Positions 62,001 to 64,000 of a stretch of DNA of 64,000 nucleotides are shown in pieces. Origin of the DNA: Gonatopus flavifemur. Taxonomy: Eukaryota; Arthropoda; Insecta; Hymenoptera; Dryinidae. The DNA is taken from assembly GCA_018340375.1 (NCBI GenBank), contig JAFFJZ010000003.1, positions 17,050,001 to 17,114,000 of the forward strand, written 5' to 3'. Each line of letters starts with the position of its first letter. Positions within the stretch are counted from its first letter, which is position 1. The position numbers and the translations under genes are program-made. The notes under the pieces are model-generated. The model was not told the DNA's origin, searched no databases, and worked only from the letters and a program-made list of their open reading frames with translations.

Positions 62001-64000
62001 AGGGATAACAAATACCACGCTTTCATTCAAATATTAATTACTCGAAGAATGGTCATTTAAATGCAGAAATTTCAAAACATTCAATTAAATCTATCCAATC
62101 TCGACTTCGACGAGGCAATTTTCACCTCGACTCGAAACATCTATCTCTCCCTCTCTCTCTCTCTATGGTATTTGCATAGCGCCAATGAACTATCGTAGTG
62201 ACCTCCCGCTACCTGGTTGAGTGGTACATATTCCAATTGTTACCACCGCTCGATCACACGAACCGAGGGATTGTTAAGATAGGTGAGGTCTTTAGGGCGT
62301 GTGTGGGTATTGACACTTTCAACAATTACCCACCAAATTGATTCTATCATGTACGAGCTTTGTCATAATGTCACGATTCGTGTACGTAGGAGGAGAGTTT
62401 GAGGGTGAGGTTCGAATACCATGCATATCATTTCAGATATGTGCGTTCGTTTGTATCTGTTACTTTGGATTGGTTACCTCGGATCTAGCAAGAAGATTCT
62501 TTTTCCTCTCCTCCAAGGAATGAGTCATTGGTATTACGTTGAACTTGACGACCATGATTACACCAGAGAAAGGATGATGCTTTGAATTCATAATGTTTTC
62601 ACATAAACCAAACGGTTATGAAACCTCACTTTTCTTCGATTTGTAAATCCAAAGTTTATTGTATTCCTATTACCAAGCCGAGTCGCGTGCCTTGTACATG
62701 GCGTCATTTCGTGTGATATGTTCTCCTTTACCATCTAATTTCGTATGCATATGACTGTGGAGGTCTGAAATGAATGTTATAATCTGCTTCGAGGAATCCT
62801 CTCCGGAGAATAGAGACAAGTATTGCGGAAACCTAAAGGTGTTGTTTGTGTATTGCTAAGGTTTCAACAGGAAGAAGCGTATTATAATTCGAATGCTATA
62901 AAAAAGGGATTTCTTTTGCGGTAGATAAAAAAAGGTTTACGATTCATCTCGCCAAGAACGTCAGAGGGTACATATTGCATAAATTGATGAGATAGAATGG
63001 CAATTTTTATATAAATTCTAATATAATGGGGGAATGCTGATTGTTTATTCAAATAGAAGGATCGTGAATTTGATTCTCAATGAAGAGTCGACTCTATAGC
63101 GGTTGTGATATTCTAAAGTATAGTACTTACAAAAATAGCTGAGAAGCAATGAATTTTTACCTCTTGTTAAATACGAACATTTTACGATACGCATAAATTC
63201 TCCTACCGCATAGGTTTCTCTAATAAGGAATATTAATAGCCGTTTTCATCGTTCAAAGAAATTTGATGAATACTTGTTTATACATCACCACCTCATGTTA
63301 GCACAAAGTAAACATCATTATTGATTATCAAAGAGGCCACAGTAGTTGAGCAGCTCGACTATACGCATATCCATTCTACAAATACTCGTATGTGACATGT
63401 TAGCAACGTTCTTAGGGTAAACATTACACCGAAAACGCATTCTCCGGGTAGAAATTTAACCGCCGAGCATGTCGTGCCTCATCGTTAAAATTCCATCTGT
63501 ACGGTGTTAAATTAGCGTAGAAATGGAGGAAAAAGAGAATCCAAATACGAAGAGTGCAACCTTAACGCGTGATGAGTGAATTAAAATTCATTTTTCAAGT
63601 AGCAGAAAATTGTGAAGACGGGAGGAGTAAATATGAACAGCAGGGTGCCAAGGTGATAACTACACAATTCTATGTATATAACAACCTCTCCACGAAGGAG
63701 GGCTTGTTATTTCAGCCTCACTTTTTTTTCTATGCGTAATCAGTGCTAAGTGAAGATTCAAGAGGAATTTTACAAAACAAAAAAAAACATCTGGATCTAT
63801 GTAGTTGACAAAAAATTCGTGACATTCCCCAGCTTTTTAGGGCCAGACGAGATCTGACGAGGCTTCATCAGGCCCTAATATAAATTTTCAAAGTACCGAA
63901 TTCGAATTTGATGTCATCCGCGTGAAAGAATAATTTATTTACAAAATACGATAGAAATATGAATGATCGAATCCTCAATCTCTTCAGACATTTCGCTTCT
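59043..64000. other. Non-coding stretch
   Basis: A/T-rich to the window end. CAGGACAACGCG occurs twice in tandem near 59437-59459, and a (CT)n microsatellite lies at about 62144-62164. No exon, RNA gene or mobile-element ends that I can support. Confidence 0.35.
62144..62164. repeat. (CT)n microsatellite
   Basis: A CT run of about 20 bp with a single CC interruption. Confidence 0.85.

Overview
The window looks like nuclear DNA of an insect. It is A+T-rich (roughly two thirds by eye) but keeps many CpG dinucleotides. Genes are split by GT..AG introns, two neighbouring genes encode the MADF/BESS domain pair that is expanded in insects, and the rest is a dense scatter of short non-autonomous repeats. 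Hymenoptera is my best guess at order level, from general sequence character only. There are no bacterial operons, CRISPR arrays, rRNA or tRNA genes that I can support.

Layout. (1) 1-10.7 kb: four coding exons of one minus-strand gene (10151-10670, 4606-4842, 4060-4260, 96-403). Their splice phases fit together exactly, and the gene runs off the left edge. I cannot name the product. It is a low-complexity, Ser/Arg/Asp-rich protein with Gly and Asn runs and a recurring DLDLV motif. (2) 10.7-31 kb: probably a long intron of that gene or intergenic DNA. It holds a decayed LINE 3' end (13.3-14.1 kb), microsatellites, and several elements built from short degenerate palindromic words. (3) 31-44.6 kb: a tandem duplication giving two intact three-exon minus-strand genes for MADF-BESS proteins, A (32160-34972, 419 aa) and B (37596-44277, 496 aa). 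They share exon structure, intron phases, a 5' flank and a 3' flank. B has gained a 29-30-residue repeat array and a much larger first intron. (4) 44.6-53.9 kb: repeats only. (5) 53.9-54.6 kb: a compact GC-rich block with TATA and initiator-like sequences on both strands. It is a candidate first exon and promoter, possibly for the gene in (1), which would imply an intron of about 43 kb. (6) 54.6-64 kb: no gene that I can support.

How the parts relate: genes A and B are predicted DNA-binding regulators with an N-terminal MADF domain, a BESS interaction motif and a C-terminal SUMO-interaction-like tail. The most unusual content is non-coding. At least three elements (19.9-20.3, 22.7-23.0 and 24.8-25.25 kb) share one architecture: terminal inverted repeats and an ATGATAAC core 84-92 bp from one end. 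Each fills its interior with a different repeated palindromic word. Other elements with different ends (CCTGGTGGAAA type, CACTGAG type, CCGAGTGGAA type) show the same 'same frame, different word' organisation.
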